Origin: Fimenecus sp045602655
GTDB lineage: Bacteria > Bacillota > Clostridia > Oscillospirales > Acutalibacteraceae
DNA: 5,678 nt
Assembly (NCBI GenBank): GCA_045602655.1
Contig: JAZSBY010000064.1
Coordinates: 1-5,678, forward strand
Reading direction: 5' to 3'
Shown here: positions 5,547-5,678 of the stretch, one piece after another
Position numbering within the stretch: position 1 is the first letter of the stretch
Layout: every line of letters begins with the position of its first letter
The notes under the pieces: generated by a model
Databases searched by the model: none
The model's input: the letters and a program-made list of their open reading frames with translations, nothing else
What the model was told of the DNA's origin: nothing
Made by a program: the position numbers and the translations under genes

Positions 5547-5678
5547 TTAGTCTTCTTTTGGAGCATAGAGAGCCTGAAGACGAGTAAGGTGTTCATATCT
5601 TTCTTTTGCTGTTTCCTCAGCCTTTGCGAAGAGAACTTCTGCTCTTTCTGGGAATGCACGAGAAAGTGATGAGTAACG
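5547..5678 (-). CDS. nifJ: C-terminus of a probable pyruvate:ferredoxin oxidoreductase
   Basis: Only the last 43 residues are in the window; the gene enters from the right edge on the minus strand. They read RYSSLSRAFPERAEVLFAK, then AEETAKERYEHLTRLQALY and the end APKED. The spacing of RY-SL-PE-A-LF-KAE-AKERYE matches, from memory, the helical end of single-chain pyruvate:ferredoxin oxidoreductase, the enzyme that oxidises pyruvate to acetyl-CoA and CO2 and reduces ferredoxin in the cytoplasm. Codon choice (CGT, CTT, TTC) resembles that of hydA and suits a highly expressed gene. If correct, its reduced ferredoxin would feed the HydABC complex encoded at the other end of the window. No catalytic motif is visible, so the identification rests on a short tail and is moderate. 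Confidence 0.68.
   Translation of the reverse strand, partial: RYSSLSRAFPERAEVLFAKAEETAKERYEHLTRLQALYAPKED

Overview
The window looks like a piece of chromosome from an anaerobic, fermentative, low-GC Gram-positive bacterium of the Clostridia (Ruminococcaceae/Oscillospiraceae-like is my best guess). The evidence is a trimeric-type [FeFe] hydrogenase, what appears to be the C-terminus of pyruvate:ferredoxin oxidoreductase, strong AAGGAG-type ribosome binding sites, AT-rich spacers with consensus sigma-A promoters, and a lipoprotein version of an MltG-like enzyme.

Layout. Bases 1-858 are the 3' part of hydB, a NuoF-like flavin/Fe-S subunit whose start lies outside the window. It is followed 15 bp later by complete hydA (874-2607), the catalytic subunit of an electron-bifurcating type [FeFe] hydrogenase. 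A strong intrinsic terminator (2632-2670) closes this operon. A separate gene for an MltG/YceG-like endolytic murein transglycosylase lipoprotein (2725-3558) converges on a minus-strand gene for a double zinc-ribbon, two-helix membrane protein (3598-4158), with a terminator between them. The gap from 4159 to about 4500 holds two outward-facing, near-consensus promoters. Their -35 boxes are the 7-bp inverted ends of a 100-bp segment (4219-4318) that also holds a 13-bp direct repeat with 21-bp period; it may be an insertion-sequence relic. To the right lies the C-terminal fragment of a matrixin-like metalloprotease (up to 4688), probably a pseudogene, then an intact gene for a membrane-anchored extracellular protein of unknown function (4724-5473). 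A terminator (5493-5527) separates it from the last gene, read from the minus strand, whose 43 visible residues look like the end of pyruvate:ferredoxin oxidoreductase.

How the genes fit together. If the last assignment is right, the two ends are metabolically linked: pyruvate:ferredoxin oxidoreductase makes reduced ferredoxin, and the HydABC-type complex takes electrons from ferredoxin and NADH to make H2. The middle is unrelated cell-envelope and accessory material with more AT-rich codon use.

The two points most worth checking are a serine in HydA at a position that normally holds a cysteine ligand of the H-cluster cubane, and the 100-bp segment that appears to supply both divergent promoters. 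I see no CRISPR array, tRNA, rRNA or defence system.
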